A stretch of 64,000 nt of DNA from Nocardiopsis sp. TSRI0078 (GTDB taxonomy: Bacteria; Actinomycetota; Actinomycetes; Streptosporangiales; Streptosporangiaceae): positions 248,001 to 312,000 of the forward strand of contig NZ_LWLB01000001.1 of assembly GCF_001905145.1 (NCBI RefSeq), written 5' to 3'. Below are positions 1-9,841 of this stretch, piece by piece (the first letter of the stretch is position 1; each line of letters opens with the position of its first letter). The notes beneath the pieces were generated by a model, which saw only the letters and a program-made list of their open reading frames with translations, searched no databases and was not told the origin of the DNA. Made by a program: the position numbers and the translations under genes.

Positions 1-2364
1 GAACAGGATCTTCTCCGACAGCTGGTCCTCGATCTCGCGCTGGATCGTCCGGCGCAGCGGCCGGGCGCCCAGCACCGGGTCGAACCCGCGCTCGGCCAGG
101 ATCTCCTTGGCCTTGGGCCGCAGCTCGATCCCCATGTCCCGCTCCTTGAGCCGGCTGTCCAGACCCGTGATCATCAGGTCCACGATCTGGAAGATCTCCT
201 GCTCGGTCAGCTGGTGGAAGACGATGACGTCGTCCACACGGTTGAGGAACTCGGGACGGAAGTTGTTCTTGAGCTCCTCGCTGACCTTCGCCTTCATCCG
301 CTCGTAGTTGGTGTTGGCGTCGTCCTCCTTGGCGAAGCCCATGGCCACGCCCTTGGAGATGTCCCGCGTACCCAGGTTGGTCGTCATGATGATGACCGTG
401 TTCTTGAAGTCGACGTTGCGACCCTGGGCGTCGGTGAGACGTCCCTCCTCCAGCACCTGGAGCAGCGAGTTGAAGATGTCGGTGTGGGCCTTCTCGATCT
501 CGTCGAACAGGACCACGGAGAACGGCTTGCGGCGCACCTTCTCGGTGAGCTGGCCGCCCTCCTCGTAACCGACGTATCCGGGCGGGGAGCCGAACAGCCG
601 CGAGACCGTGTGCTTTTCCATGAACTCGGACATGTCCAGCTGGATCAGCGCGTCCTCGTCCCCGAACAGGAACTCGGCCAGGGTCTTGGACAGCTCGGTC
701 TTACCCACACCGGACGGGCCGGCGAAGATGAACGAGCCACCGGGACGCTTGGGGTCCTTCAGCCCGGCGCGGGTACGGCGGATCGCCTGGGAGAGCGCCT
801 TGATGGCGTCCTCCTGGCCGATGACGCGCCGGTGCAGCTCGTCCTCCATCCGCAGGAGCCGGGAGGACTCCTCCTCGGTGAGCTTGAAGACCGGGATGCC
901 GGTGGAGGCGGCCAGGACCTCGGCGATGAGCTCCTCGTCGACCTCGGCCACGACGTCCATGTCGCCGGCCTTCCACTCCTTCTCCCGCTGCGCCTTCTTG
1001 TTGAGCAGCTGCTTCTCGTCGTCGCGCAGCGACGCCGCCTTCTCGAAGTCCTGCGCGTCGATCGCGGACTCCTTGTCGCGCCGCACCGCCGCGATCTTCT
1101 CGTCGAACTCGCGCAGGTCCGGCGGAGCGGTCATCCGGCGGATGCGCATCCGCGAGCCCGCCTCGTCGATGAGGTCGATGGCCTTGTCCGGCAGGAACCG
1201 GTCGCTGATGTAGCGGTCGGCCATCTGCGCCGCGGCCACCAGGGCCCCGTCGGTGATGGAGACCCGGTGGTGGGCCTCGTAGCGGTCGCGCAGGCCCTTG
1301 AGGATCTCGATGGCGTGCTTGATGGAGGGCTCGTCCACCTGGATGGGCTGGAAGCGCCGCTCCAGGGCGGCGTCCTTCTCCAGGTACTTGCGGTACTCGT
1401 CCAGCGTGGTCGCGCCGATGGTCTGCAGCTCACCCCTGGCCAGCATGGGCTTGAGGATGGAGGCGGCGTCTATGGCACCCTCCGCCGCGCCCGCGCCGAC
1501 CAGCGTGTGCAGCTCGTCGATGAACAGGATGATGTCGCCCCGGGTGCGGATCTCCTTCAGCACCTTCTTGAGGCGCTCCTCGAAGTCACCGCGGTAACGG
1601 CTGCCCGCCACGAGGGCGCCCAGGTCCAGCGTGTACAGCTGCTTGTCCTTGAGCGTCTCGGGGATCTCGCCCTTGACGATCTTCTGGGCCAGGCCCTCCA
1701 CCACGGCGGTCTTACCGACGCCGGGCTCACCGATCAGGACCGGGTTGTTCTTGGTACGCCGCGAGAGCACCTGCATCACGCGCTCGATCTCGTTGTCCCG
1801 GCCGATGACCGGGTCGAGCTTGCTCTCCCGGGCGGCCTGGGTCAGGTTGCGACCGAACTGGTCCAGCACCAGCGAGGTGGAGGGGGTGGACTCGGAGGAG
1901 GCACCGGTGGCCTGCGGCTCCTTGCCCTGGTAGCCGTGCAGCAGCTGGATGACCTGCTGGCGCACGCGGTTCAGGTCGGCGCCGAGCTTGACCAGCACCT
2001 GGGCGGCGACGCCCTCGCCCTCACGGATCAGGCCCAGCAGGATGTGCTCGGTCCCGATGTAGTTGTGGCCGAGCTGAAGCGCCTCGCGCAGCGACAGCTC
2101 CAGGACCTTCTTGGCACGCGGGGTGAAGGGAATGTGCCCCGACGGAGCCTGCTGGCCCTGGCCGATGATCTCCTCGACCTGCTGCCGAACCGCTTCGAGG
2201 CTGATACCAAGGCTCTCCAGAGCCTTGGCGGCGACACCCTCACCCTCGTGGATGAGGCCGAGCAGGATGTGCTCCGTACCGATGTAGTTGTGGTTGAGCA
2301 TCCTGGCCTCTTCCTGGGCCAGAACCACCACTCGCCGCGCGCGGTCGGTAAACCTCTCGAACAT
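1..2364 (-). CDS. clpC: ATP-dependent Clp protease ATP-binding subunit ClpC (3' end outside window)
   Basis: Hsp100 AAA+ unfoldase that feeds substrates to ClpP in the cytoplasm. Reverse-strand translation gives two N-terminal Clp repeats (about residues 1-145, each with an [12 protein letters not shown] segment), a first ATPase domain with Walker A GEPGVGKT near residue 212, a UVR-like middle segment, and a second ATPase domain with Walker A GPSGVGKT near residue 550. The ATG at 2364 follows a GAGGAG ribosome site. About 788 residues are in the window; the family is roughly 840 long, so only a short C-terminal tail is missing. A ClgR-type operator lies 250 bases upstream. Lsr2 lies upstream on the same strand, as in other actinobacteria. 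Confidence 0.97.
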   Translation of the reverse strand, partial: MFERFTDRARRVVVLAQEEARMLNHNYIGTEHILLGLIHEGEGVAAKALESLGISLEAVRQQVEEIIGQGQQAPSGHIPFTPRAKKVLELSLREALQLGHNYIGTEHILLGLIREGEGVAAQVLVKLGADLNRVRQQVIQLLHGYQGKEPQATGASSESTPSTSLVLDQFGRNLTQAARESKLDPVIGRDNEIERVMQVLSRRTKNNPVLIGEPGVGKTAVVEGLAQKIVKGEIPETLKDKQLYTLDLGALVAGSRYRGDFEERLKKVLKEIRTRGDIILFIDELHTLVGAGAAEGAIDAASILKPMLARGELQTIGATTLDEYRKYLEKDAALERRFQPIQVDEPSIKHAIEILKGLRDRYEAHHRVSITDGALVAAAQMADRYISDRFLPDKAIDLIDEAGSRMRIRRMTAPPDLREFDEKIAAVRRDKESAIDAQDFEKAASLRDDEKQLLNKKAQREKEWKAGDMDVVAEVDEELIAEVLAASTGIPVFKLTEEESSRLLRMEDELHRRVIGQEDAIKALSQAIRRTRAGLKDPKRPGGSFIFAGPSGVGKTELSKTLAEFLFGDEDALIQLDMSEFMEKHTVSRLFGSPPGYVGYEEGGQLTEKVRRKPFSVVLFDEIEKAHTDIFNSLLQVLEEGRLTDAQGRNVDFKNTVIIMTTNLGTRDISKGVAMGFAKEDDANTNYERMKAKVSEELKNNFRPEFLNRVDDVIVFHQLTEQEIFQIVDLMITGLDSRLKERDMGIELRPKAKEILAERGFDPVLGARPLRRTIQREIEDQLSEKILF

Positions 2365-3196
2365 GTCTCGTCGCTCCTCTACAGAGCGGTCAGGCAGGGA
2401 CGGTTCACTCCGACCCAACTCTTCCGCATATCGGCCCCACAGGGATTAACCGCCCCGGGGAGCACTGTCGCACCCGTCCGAACGGTCGACCGGCTGCCGA
2501 CCAGACGGACGTCTCCGCACCGGCGGCCGGGGCCGCCCGTGTCAGAGACTTTCCCCGACGATAGGGCGTTCATCCACATCCAACTACCAATTGCCGCGTC
2601 AGATTTCCCTGTACGCCGAAGGCGAACGGCCCGGCCACTCCCACTGGCGAGAGTGCCCGGGCCACACGCGTGTAAGCCTTTTCGGCTCTGAGCGAACAGG
2701 GGGGCATTGTCGGACCGAACGGTGGGGAAAGCGTGGAATGTGCGCCTCCTGCGTCGGTCGGGCTGAGGGAGGCGGCCCGGGCCCCGCGACTCTCAGTGCC
2801 GCGGGCCCGGGAACCGGAGGCCCTTCGCGGGTACGGGAACGCTCGATGGTTCCACGTGTGTGCTCGACCGGGCGTGCGGTCGGCACGCGACCGCGGTCAC
2901 GCGGCCGCGGTGTCGCTGCGCTTCGGCGGGGATCCGGTCCCGCCGGGTCTCGCCGTCCGGCCCACCCCGTGGGTGTGGCGGCGGAGACCCGAGGCCGTGA
3001 GCGCCGGCCACCGTCGGCATCGGTCGGGAACCCGTCCTCAGCCGACGTCCGACGGGCCCGCCGTATCCCCTGGCATCCCCGTGTCACTGGGCCGCGCACG
3101 GCCCGGGATGGTCGGGTTCGGACGTCCCCCGGAGGCCTTCGGTCCTCATTCGATCAAGACCTGACAGCATTCCGGTGGACGGGGCCATCGGCAAAC
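2365..3196. other. clpC-lsr2 intergenic region, no gene recognised
   Basis: This 832-base gap holds the clpC promoter region, since both flanking genes read leftwards. Open frames exist on both strands but their translations are Arg/Pro-rich and resemble no family, as expected from high-GC noise. The only distinct signals seen are the ClgR-like site at 2614-2627 and a weaker half-site at 2684-2697. Confidence 0.6.
2614..2627 (-). promoter_or_regulatory. Putative ClgR operator upstream of clpC
   Basis: The minus strand reads GTTCGC-CTTCG-GCG. This matches the GTTCGC-N5-GCG consensus I recall for ClgR, the activator of clp genes in Streptomyces and relatives. It sits 250 bases before the clpC start. 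A second site at 2684-2697 reads GTTCGC-TCAGA-GCC, one base off. No ClgR gene is in the window. Confidence 0.55.
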
Positions 3197-3538
3197 CTAA
3201 CCCTTGACGGCCTCATATTCGGCGACGATCGCCGCGGGGATACGGCCGCGCTCATTGACGGGCTTGCCCGCGGCCTTCGCCCACGCGCGAATCTCGGCGC
3301 TGCGCTCACGGCTGGGAGCATTCCGGCTGCTGCCCCTGCGGCCCGTGCCCCGGGACGCCTTGGCCGGGGCCTTGCGGGCGGCTTCGACGAACGGAGTAAG
3401 GGCCTCGCGGAGCTTGGCGGCATTACCAGCGCTCAGGTCGATTTCGTACACGGAGCCGTCCAGACCGAACGTCACCGTCTCCTCGGCCTCGCCGCCGTCG
3501 AGGTCGTCGACCAGGAAAACCTGGACCTTCTGTGCCAT
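3197..3538 (-). CDS. lsr2: Lsr2 nucleoid-associated protein
   Basis: Actinobacterial H-NS analogue that bridges DNA and silences AT-rich genes. The 113-residue product starts MAQKVQVFLVDDLDGG, the conserved dimerisation strand. A basic Lys/Arg/Ser linker follows (about residues 50-80), then a C-terminal DNA-binding domain of the form IRAWAKAAGKPVNERGRIP. The RGR motif that inserts into the AT minor groove is present. A GTG 36 bases upstream extends the frame, but the family N-terminus begins at this ATG. Length and layout are typical. It may silence the cluster further right, though nothing in the sequence shows that. Confidence 0.95.
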   Translation of the reverse strand: MAQKVQVFLVDDLDGGEAEETVTFGLDGSVYEIDLSAGNAAKLREALTPFVEAARKAPAKASRGTGRRGSSRNAPSRERSAEIRAWAKAAGKPVNERGRIPAAIVAEYEAVKG

Positions 3539-3753
3539 GGATTCAAACCTTTCAGAAGAGCGATGTCTCCACACCTGAATATAAAGCTATCTCGCGAGAA
3601 CCCAGAAGACAATTCCCGGCGTGCCTGAAATCACCCGGACCCGGTACTGGGTTTCCGGGCTCGCTGGAGCAGCGCGGGGCGGTGGGATGGCCCGCGCACG
3701 TGTGCGGTGACTGGTCCGGGCGCCTCAGAGCCCGTGATCGGTCAAGTACCGTA

Positions 3754-4035
3754 TCAACGACCGTCGGATTCTGCGCGTTCCCCGTCGCGGACAATCGGCG
3801 TACCGTCCGCGGCCCCGCTCTCCCCGTCGGCGTCGGCGCCCTTACCACCGTCCGCGCCCTTGGCCGCCCCGTCCTTGCTGACCAGGCTTCCGTCCATCCG
3901 CCGGGGCGCCATCTCCTTGCGCAGCAGCTGGATGACGAAGGTACAGAAGACCGCACCGACAACCACTGGCGGGATGAGCGCCGACAATACGTCGATCAGT
4001 CCGGCGGGAAGCACCGATGACAAAAAGTCACCCAT
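3754..4035 (-). CDS. Small single-span membrane protein, hypothetical
   Basis: Predicted 93-residue protein. Residues about 5-38 form one hydrophobic segment (LPAGLIDVLSALIPPVVVGAVF), followed by a basic stretch and then a Gly/Ala/Asp/Glu-rich low-complexity tail of about 45 residues. The positive residues after the helix suggest an outside N-terminus and a cytoplasmic tail. It lies between argA and lsr2 in the same orientation but more than 200 bases from each, so probably has its own promoter. I recognise no family. The main support is the clean membrane segment and good codon bias. Confidence 0.55.
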   Translation of the reverse strand: MGDFLSSVLPAGLIDVLSALIPPVVVGAVFCTFVIQLLRKEMAPRRMDGSLVSKDGAAKGADGGKGADADGESGAADGTPIVRDGERAESDGR

Positions 4036-4469
4036 CGAAGCGGTCCACCCTTCCTGGTTGTTACTTATTGCAGCAAATACCCGACTCAGTGTCGGCTCGC
4101 TCCTGGGGGATGGCCGCCGGGCACCCGGGCAAACGCATACCCGACATCATAGACATCGTTTGCCCCCGGTTTGACACCGGACGTACCCGAGCGACCTCCG
4201 GCAAACCCGGTGGTGGCCAATGTCCGGTCGTGCGTTCGGCGTCCCCGTGGGGCCCCTGCGGGAACACGCTCTCCGTGGGCCTGAATCGCGACCCTTCGTC
4301 GCCGTCACTTCAACGCGCGGGAGGGTGTCCCCTCGTACACCGACACATTACCTGCCCTCTTCGACTCCCCCACCATCCGGTTGTGCATAAGCGCGTGCGA
4401 CCGGACGCCGGTGTTGGCGCGGAGGAGCGCCGTAAGCGGAACTGGATCCTCCCGTACGCGCGAAAGCCT
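4036..4469. other. Intergenic region with a 9-bp inverted repeat
   Basis: No gene is seen in these 434 bases. The region is less GC-rich than its neighbours. It contains GGGCAAACG at 4127-4135 and its exact complement CGTTTGCCC at 4157-4165, separated by 21 bases, about 90 bases upstream of the small membrane protein gene. This could be an operator for that gene. A further TTTG-type half-site lies near 4170. Confidence 0.4.
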
Positions 4470-5084
4470 TTAGGTGTGGGCGGTTCGCGTTGCCTCGTCG
4501 AGGTACACAAGCATCCGAGTGTTCCCGAGAGTGTTGGGCTTAACCCGCTCCAGGTCGAGGAATTCGGCGACTCCTTCGTCATAGGAACGCAGGAGTTCCT
4601 CGTACACCCGGGAGGACACGGGTGTGCCCTGGATCGGGGCAAAGCCGTGTTTGGCGAAGAAACCGGTCTCGAATGTCAGACAGAACACACGGCGCACGCC
4701 CAACTCGCGTGCGGTGTCGAGCAGCTCGGCCACGATCCGGTGCCCGACGCCGAATCCGCGCAGGGAGGGGTCGACGGCGACCGTGCGCACCTCCGCCAGG
4801 TCCTCCCAGAGCACGTGCAGGGCCCCGCATCCCACCACACGGAGCTCGGGCTCCGGGCCGGCGGAGGGGGCCTCCAGGGGATCCTGCGCGGGGACCGGGC
4901 CCGGGGACGGCGCGCCGGGGACGACCTCCGCCTCGGCCACCCAGAACTCCTGGATGTCCTCGTAGAGGTTGACGGTGCTCTTGTAGAGCACGCGCCGGTC
5001 GGTGGTGTAGGTGTCGACCAGCCGGCGGATGTGGGAGACGTCGCGCGTCCTGGCTCGGCGCACGTGAACATGGCGAACGGGCAT
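4470..5084 (-). CDS. argA: Amino-acid N-acetyltransferase (ArgA-like, GNAT family)
   Basis: Likely acetylates glutamate with acetyl-CoA, the first step of arginine synthesis, as the single-domain GNAT enzyme of actinobacteria does (mycobacterial Rv2747 type). The fold is clear: VRRARTRDVSHIRRLVD at the N-terminus, then LAEVRTVAVDPSLRGFGVGHRIV with the acetyl-CoA pyrophosphate loop, then VFCLTFETGFFAKHGF and a C-terminal TRMLVYL strand. At 204 residues it is about 30 longer than usual because of a Pro-rich insert near residues 53-82. Substrate is inferred from family resemblance. Confidence 0.85.
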   Translation of the reverse strand: MPVRHVHVRRARTRDVSHIRRLVDTYTTDRRVLYKSTVNLYEDIQEFWVAEAEVVPGAPSPGPVPAQDPLEAPSAGPEPELRVVGCGALHVLWEDLAEVRTVAVDPSLRGFGVGHRIVAELLDTARELGVRRVFCLTFETGFFAKHGFAPIQGTPVSSRVYEELLRSYDEGVAEFLDLERVKPNTLGNTRMLVYLDEATRTAHT

Positions 5085-5158
5085 AGCCGGACCAGACTAT
5101 GCCCATGCTCCGACCCGGCGGGCGCCGCACGGGCGCACACCGGGTCCAGGGAACGCGT

Positions 5159-5190
5159 CGGCACCCACCGGAGCGCTCCGGTGGGTGCCG
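5159..5190. terminator. Perfect 32-bp palindrome, likely intrinsic terminator
   Basis: The two 16-base arms meet at GAGC|GCTC and are perfectly complementary, giving a GC-rich hairpin with no T-run, the common actinobacterial form. It lies 95 bases past the HTH gene and 75 bases before argA. A degenerate partial copy of one arm follows at about 5210-5222. Confidence 0.65.
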
Positions 5191-5285
5191 TGGAAACGGG
5201 GCCGCGTCCGCCCACCGGAGCGCTCTGCCTCCGGCGGGGTCGCACGCGGCCCGGACCGGCGGCCGTTCCGGCCCGCCGGGCCGAC

Positions 5286-5609
5286 TCAGATGAGCTGGCG
5301 CCGTGCGGCCCAGACGACCGCCTCGATGGGCGTGTTCACGCCGAGCACGTCGCAGATGTTGCGGATGCGGCGGCGCAGGGTCCTGGCGCTGAGCTCGAGG
5401 TGCCTGGCGGCCACCTCGGTGGTGACCCCGGTGGCGATCTCGGCGAGCAGTTCGAGATCCTCGTGGTTCAGTTCCACCGGCGCGTAGTGGCTGCTCACAG
5501 CCGTTTCACGCGGGCGGGTCTGAATGGGGACCACGTTCTCCCGGTGCTCCCTCGTCCGAAGGGCGCCCTGGTCCTCAGCGGTGCGTCGTACGAGTGTGGC
5601 CTGTTCCAC
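5286..5609 (-). CDS. LuxR-type HTH regulator without a receiver domain
   Basis: Predicted 107-residue protein whose C-terminal half is a LuxR/NarL-type winged HTH: LLAEIATGVTTEVAARHLELSARTLRRRIRNICDVLGVNTPIEAVVWAAR. The N-terminal 45 residues show no receiver, GAF or other sensor domain, so it is an orphan DNA-binding module. The GTG at 5609 is chosen because GGGAGG precedes it by five bases; an ATG at 5624 in the same frame is possible. It probably forms its own unit, ended by the hairpin at 5159-5190. Targets are unknown. Confidence 0.7.
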   Translation of the reverse strand: MEQATLVRRTAEDQGALRTREHRENVVPIQTRPRETAVSSHYAPVELNHEDLELLAEIATGVTTEVAARHLELSARTLRRRIRNICDVLGVNTPIEAVVWAARRQLI

Positions 5610-6311
5610 TCCGTCCTCCCTCATCCATGTGAGTGCGGAACATCAACTCGTCACCTGGTGGACGCGAGCACACCGGGTGTGGGGGCCACCCCCTGGCAAC
5701 CGGTGTGACGGATATACGCCGCGCACCGCAGACTCCCCGCGGACCCCTCTGGCACAGGGGTCGGGGGTGGGCGCACGGGTCGCAGGGCCGGTTCGCTGGG
5801 GTCTGGGACGGACAGACTCCACCGAGGGCGCACATGCGCGCGGGGCCGAGGGGCCGCCTCCGGCGGTCCTGGTCCCGCTCACCGTCGTTCTCGATCCACT
5901 TCGGCAAACTCACGGGCCTTGCCCGCTCCCAGCACGCTAGGCCGCCGAGATGATACCGTCAAGGCCCAATAAATCACCATGTGTGATGCTCTCACATCTC
6001 TACGTGACTAAGCAACGGAAGGGAAAATTCCTCCGCCGCACTGACCTGCGTAAACAATCTCCGACGGAGAGTGCCCGCTCACGGTGGCCGATCGTCGGCG
6101 AAAATCCCGGCCTGTCGCCAGGGTCACGCACCTCTGACCGCTGGTTCGTGTCCTGTGTCCGTCCGGTGAGACGTGTTCCGTGGTCCGCTCCGCGTTCCGG
6201 CCGCAGACGGCAGGGCCGCCGCACGGTGGGTGCGACGGCCCCGTTCTGTCTTTCGGGCCTCCGATCGGGTCTCTTATGTCCCCGGCAAATCCAGGGCCAC
6301 AGCGATCCCGG
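5610..6311. other. Intergenic region between lysS and the HTH gene
   Basis: No gene is supported in these 702 bases. The stretch at about 5945-6065 is clearly AT-richer than its surroundings and may hold the HTH gene promoter. Open frames on both strands are high-GC noise without family resemblance. The lysS terminator is at its right end. Confidence 0.5.
6214..6240. terminator. Hairpin downstream of lysS
   Basis: An 11-bp stem (one G-U pair) with a five-base loop begins 72 bases past the lysS stop on the minus strand. There is no T-run. Confidence 0.5.
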
Positions 6312-7814
6312 TCAGTCCCCGGAAGGCTTCACGATCGGGAAAAGGACAGTTTCCCGGATGTTCTTCCCCGTGAAGGCCATGAGCAGGCGGTCGATACCGA
6401 CGCCCACGCCGCCGGTCGGCGGCATGCCGTACTCCAGCGCCCGCAGGAAGTCCTCGTCCAGCTGCATCGCCTCGGGGTCGCCCTCGGCGGCCATCAGCGA
6501 CTGCCGGGTGAGGCGCTCGCGCTGCTCGACCGGGTCGACCAGCTCCGAGTAGCCGGTGCCCAGCTCCATGCCGAAACCGATCAGGTCCCACTTCTCGGTG
6601 AGCAGCGGGTCCTCACGGTGCTGGCGGGTGAGCGGGCTCGTCTCCACCGGGAAGTCCCGCACGAAGGTGGGCTGGACGAGCGTGTGCTCCACCAGCTCCT
6701 CGAAGAGGTGCTCGACGAGCTTGCCCTGACCCCAGTCGTCGCTGTACTCGACGCCCCTGGCGCCGGCCAGGCGGCGGACCTCCTCGACCGGGGTCCGCGG
6801 ACCGACCTCGGCGCCCAGCGCCTCGGAGACCGCGCCGTACAGGGTGACCTGCGGCCACTCCCCGCCCAGGTCGTAGCTCTGGCCGTCCCGCTCGACCACC
6901 GTGGAGCCGAACACGGCGCGCGCCGCCTCCTGGACGAGTTCCCGGGTCACGTCGGCCATGACGTTGTAGTCGGCGTAGGCCTGGTAGAACTCCAGCATCG
7001 TGAACTCGGGGTTGTGCGTGGAGTCCGCGCCCTCGTTGCGGAAGTTCCGGTTGATCTCGAAGACCTTCTCCAGGCCGCCCACCACCAGCCGCTTGAGCGA
7101 CAGCTCCGGGGCGATACGCAGGTACAGGTCCATGTCGTAGGCGTTGATGTGGGTGACGAACGGACGCGCCGTGGCGCCGCCGTGCACCCGCATCAGCATG
7201 GGTGTCTCGACCTCGATGAAGTCGCGGGAGCTGAGCCCCTCCCGGATCGCCCGGATGGCGGCCGAGCGGCGGCGCACCATCTGCTGGGACTCGGGGTTGA
7301 CGATGAGGTCGACGTAGCGCTGGCGCACCCGCGCCTCGGGGTCGGTCAGGCCCTTGTGCTTCTCCGGCAGCGGGCGCAGGCACTTGGCCGTGAGCGTCCA
7401 GCCGCGTACCAGGATCGACAGCTCACCGCGGCGGGAGGTGATGACCTCGCCCTCCACGCCCACGTGGTCGCCGAGGTCGACGTCGGCCTTCCAGGCGTCC
7501 AGGCGCTCCTTGCCGACCTGGTCCAGGGAGAGCATGATCTGGACGTCGCCGGTCTCGTCGCGCAGCGTCGCGAAGCACAGCTTGCCGCCGGTGCGGTAGA
7601 GCATGACACGGCCGGCGACGGAGACCTCCACCCCCGTGTGGGTGTCCGGTTCCAGACCCTGGTGTTTGTCTCGCACGGCTCCGATCGACGTCGTCCGCGG
7701 GAAGGTCACGGGGAAGGGGTCGGTGCCCTCCTCCCGCAGCCGGTCCAGCTTCTGCCGCCGGACCCGCATCTGTTCGGGCAGGTCGTCATAGGTGTCGTCG
7801 TGCGCGTGGTTCAC
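6312..7814 (-). CDS. lysS: Lysyl-tRNA synthetase, class II
   Basis: Charges tRNA-Lys. The 500-residue product has an N-terminal OB-fold anticodon-binding domain (about 55-160; [26 protein letters not shown]) and a class II catalytic core with motif 2 ([20 protein letters not shown]) and motif 3 ([20 protein letters not shown]). Length is standard. The start is the GTG at 7814 ([11 protein letters not shown]), with AGGA ten bases upstream; a longer frame to 7973 adds 53 residues with no resemblance to the family. It is divergent from the cation transporter gene. Confidence 0.95.
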   Translation of the reverse strand: MNHAHDDTYDDLPEQMRVRRQKLDRLREEGTDPFPVTFPRTTSIGAVRDKHQGLEPDTHTGVEVSVAGRVMLYRTGGKLCFATLRDETGDVQIMLSLDQVGKERLDAWKADVDLGDHVGVEGEVITSRRGELSILVRGWTLTAKCLRPLPEKHKGLTDPEARVRQRYVDLIVNPESQQMVRRRSAAIRAIREGLSSRDFIEVETPMLMRVHGGATARPFVTHINAYDMDLYLRIAPELSLKRLVVGGLEKVFEINRNFRNEGADSTHNPEFTMLEFYQAYADYNVMADVTRELVQEAARAVFGSTVVERDGQSYDLGGEWPQVTLYGAVSEALGAEVGPRTPVEEVRRLAGARGVEYSDDWGQGKLVEHLFEELVEHTLVQPTFVRDFPVETSPLTRQHREDPLLTEKWDLIGFGMELGTGYSELVDPVEQRERLTRQSLMAAEGDPEAMQLDEDFLRALEYGMPPTGGVGVGIDRLLMAFTGKNIRETVLFPIVKPSGD

Positions 7815-8003
7815 GCGCCCGATCCTACCGGCGTCCCGGTGTCCGGCCGACCGGTTCGCCGCACCGTGGGGAGGCCGGGGCGGGAGGGGCTCGTGGTGGG
7901 CCCGCAGGGCGCCGGTCACTAGTATTGCGCTGCCCTGCCCCGGCGTTCTGCGAGCGGGAACCGTATCTGCCAAGAGCCGTACCTACCGAGAGATGGACCA
8001 CTG
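7815..8003. promoter_or_regulatory. Divergent promoter region, lysS and CDF transporter
   Basis: These 189 bases separate two genes read outward, so both promoters must lie here. TAGTAT at about 7920 is a possible plus-strand -10 element for the transporter. No convincing -35 or operator was identified. Confidence 0.4.
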
Positions 8004-8954
8004 GTGAGTGTTGAGGGAAGCATGAAGGCCGTCGTCATGGCCCTGTGCGCGAATCTGGGAATCGCCGCGACGAAGTTCGTGGCCTATCTCCTGACCGGCT
8101 CGTCGTCGATGCTGGCCGAGGCCATCCACTCGGTCGCCGACTCCGGCAACCAGGCCCTGCTGCTCATCGGCGGCAAGCGGGCCCGCAGGGGCGCCACCGA
8201 GGAGCACCCCTTCGGGTACGGCCGCGAACGCTACGTGTACTCGTTCATGGTGGCGATCGTGCTGTTCAGCCTCGGCGGCCTGTTCGCCCTCTACGAGGCC
8301 TGGCACAAGCTCTCCCACCCCGAGCCCATCACGGCCTGGCAGTGGGTGCCCGTGACCGTGCTGCTGGTCGCGATCGCGCTGGAGTCGTTCGCCATGCGCA
8401 CCGCGATCAAGGAGTCCAACGCGGTCCGCGGCAACGCGAGCTGGGTGCAGTTCATCCGCCGCTCCAAGTCCCCGGAGCTGCCCGTCATCCTGCTGGAGGA
8501 CGCGGGCGCGCTCGTCGGCCTGGTGTTCGCCCTCATCGGCGTCAGCCTGACCCTGGTCACCGGCAACGGCGTGTGGGACGGCCTGGGCACCGCCGCCATC
8601 GGCATCCTGCTGGTGGTCATCGCGATCGTACTGGCCATCGAGGTCAAGAGCCTGCTGATCGGCGAGTCGGCGACCAGCGAGAACGTCCAGGCGATCCGCC
8701 GGGCCATCGAGTCGGTCGAGGACGTGGACGGCCTCATCCACATGCGCACCATGCACGTGGGCCCCGAGGAGCTCCTGGTGGCCGCCAAGGTCGCCGTGGA
8801 CGCCCACAACGACGCGGGCCGGGTGACGCGGGCGATCAACGAGGCCGAGGACCGCATCCGCTCGGCGGTGCCCATCGCCACGCTGGTCTACATCGAGCCG
8901 GACCTGTTCCGGGCCGACCACGCCGCGGCGGAGAAGGCCTCCGGAACCGCCTGA
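8004..8954 (+). CDS. Cation diffusion facilitator family transporter
   Basis: Predicted 316-residue inner-membrane exporter of divalent cations such as Zn2+, driven by proton exchange. It has the CDF membrane core: an N-terminal helix, HSVADSGNQ with the HxxxD metal site in helix 2, a helix pair at about 70-130, LLEDAGALVGLVFALIG with the matching aspartate in helix 5, and a C-terminal cytoplasmic regulatory domain (about 215-300) with MHVGPEELLVAAKV. The start is the GTG at 8004. It ends opposite coaX with a shared hairpin between them. Metal specificity cannot be read from the sequence. Confidence 0.9.
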   Translation: MSVEGSMKAVVMALCANLGIAATKFVAYLLTGSSSMLAEAIHSVADSGNQALLLIGGKRARRGATEEHPFGYGRERYVYSFMVAIVLFSLGGLFALYEAWHKLSHPEPITAWQWVPVTVLLVAIALESFAMRTAIKESNAVRGNASWVQFIRRSKSPELPVILLEDAGALVGLVFALIGVSLTLVTGNGVWDGLGTAAIGILLVVIAIVLAIEVKSLLIGESATSENVQAIRRAIESVEDVDGLIHMRTMHVGPEELLVAAKVAVDAHNDAGRVTRAINEAEDRIRSAVPIATLVYIEPDLFRADHAAAEKASGTA

Positions 8955-8958
8955 CTCA

Positions 8959-8993
8959 GGGCCCGGGGCGGGGGTCCCCCGCCCCGGCCCGGG
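8959..8993. terminator. Bidirectional terminator between CDF gene and coaX
   Basis: A very GC-rich hairpin (CGGGGCGGGGG against CCCCCGCCCCG plus flanking GGGCC/GGCCC) fills the short gap between the two convergent genes. Confidence 0.6.
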
Positions 8994-8994
8994 T

Positions 8995-9777
8995 TCAGCC
9001 GACGTTGCGCGCGAAGACCAGCCGCAGCCCGATGAGGGTCAGCCACGGCTCGTGCAGGTCGACGGTCTCGCACTCGTCGACGACCGTGGAGGCGAGCCCC
9101 CCGGTGGCGACCACGGTCACGTCGTCGGGGGCGTCGGTGAGCTCGGCGACCATGCGGTCCACGATCCCGTCCACCTGGCCCGCGAAGCCGAACACGATGC
9201 CCGAGCGCAGGGCCTCGGTGGTGTTCTTGGCGATGGCCGAGCGCGGCCTGACGATCTCCACCATGTGCAGCTGGGCGCCGCGCCGGGACAGGGCGTCCAC
9301 GGAGATGTCGATGCCCGGGGCGATGGCGCCGCCCACGTACTCCCCCCTGGCGCTGATGGCGTCGAAGGTCGTCGCGGTGCCGAAGTCCACCACCACCGCC
9401 GGGCCGCCGTAGAGGTGGTTGGCGGCCAGCGCGTTGATGATCCGGTCGCTGCCCACCTCCTTGGGGTTGTCCATCCGGATCGGCACACCGGTCTTGACGC
9501 CGGGTTCGACGATCACGGCGGGGATGTCACCGAAGTGGCGGCGGAACATGTCGCGCATCTCGTGCTGTACCGACGGCACCGAGCAGCACATGGCGATCCC
9601 GTCGATCTCGTCGGGTCCGTTCAGGCTGCTGCCCTCGACGAGGCCCCTCAGCACCACGGACCACTCGTCCGCGGTGCGGCGCGTATCGGTCCCCACTCTC
9701 CAGTGTTCGAGAAGATCGTCGGATTCGAAGAGACCGAACACCGTCTCGGAGTTGCCGACGTCGATCGCGAGCAGCAT
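8995..9777 (-). CDS. coaX: Type III pantothenate kinase
   Basis: Phosphorylates pantothenate, the first committed step of CoA synthesis. The 260-residue product shows ASKHA-fold signatures: DVGNSETVFGLF at the N-terminus (phosphate 1), PGVKTGVPIRMDNPKEVGSDR in the middle (substrate site), VVDFGTATTFD (phosphate 2 with the catalytic aspartate) and VVATGGLAS near the C-terminus. The length is typical. The ATG at 9777 starts directly at the conserved MLLAIDVGN. It follows nadC by 64 bases on the same strand and shares the pathway of panC further upstream. Confidence 0.95.
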   Translation of the reverse strand: MLLAIDVGNSETVFGLFESDDLLEHWRVGTDTRRTADEWSVVLRGLVEGSSLNGPDEIDGIAMCCSVPSVQHEMRDMFRRHFGDIPAVIVEPGVKTGVPIRMDNPKEVGSDRIINALAANHLYGGPAVVVDFGTATTFDAISARGEYVGGAIAPGIDISVDALSRRGAQLHMVEIVRPRSAIAKNTTEALRSGIVFGFAGQVDGIVDRMVAELTDAPDDVTVVATGGLASTVVDECETVDLHEPWLTLIGLRLVFARNVG

Positions 9778-9841
9778 GCTGGGGGCCTCATCCGTGGTCG
9801 AAGTGGTGTGTTCTCAGGGAATCTTCCACCAACCGGGGCAC

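Noticed and set aside
214..2691. An 825-codon open frame opposite clpC
   Set aside because: It is antisense to a clearly conserved ClpC and its translation is repetitive Leu/Gly/Asp-rich. Long open antisense frames are expected in high-GC codon-biased DNA.
2599..3099. Possible gene in the clpC-lsr2 gap
   Set aside because: The product is Arg/Pro-rich without membrane segments, motifs or a good ribosome site, and equally long frames exist on the other strand.
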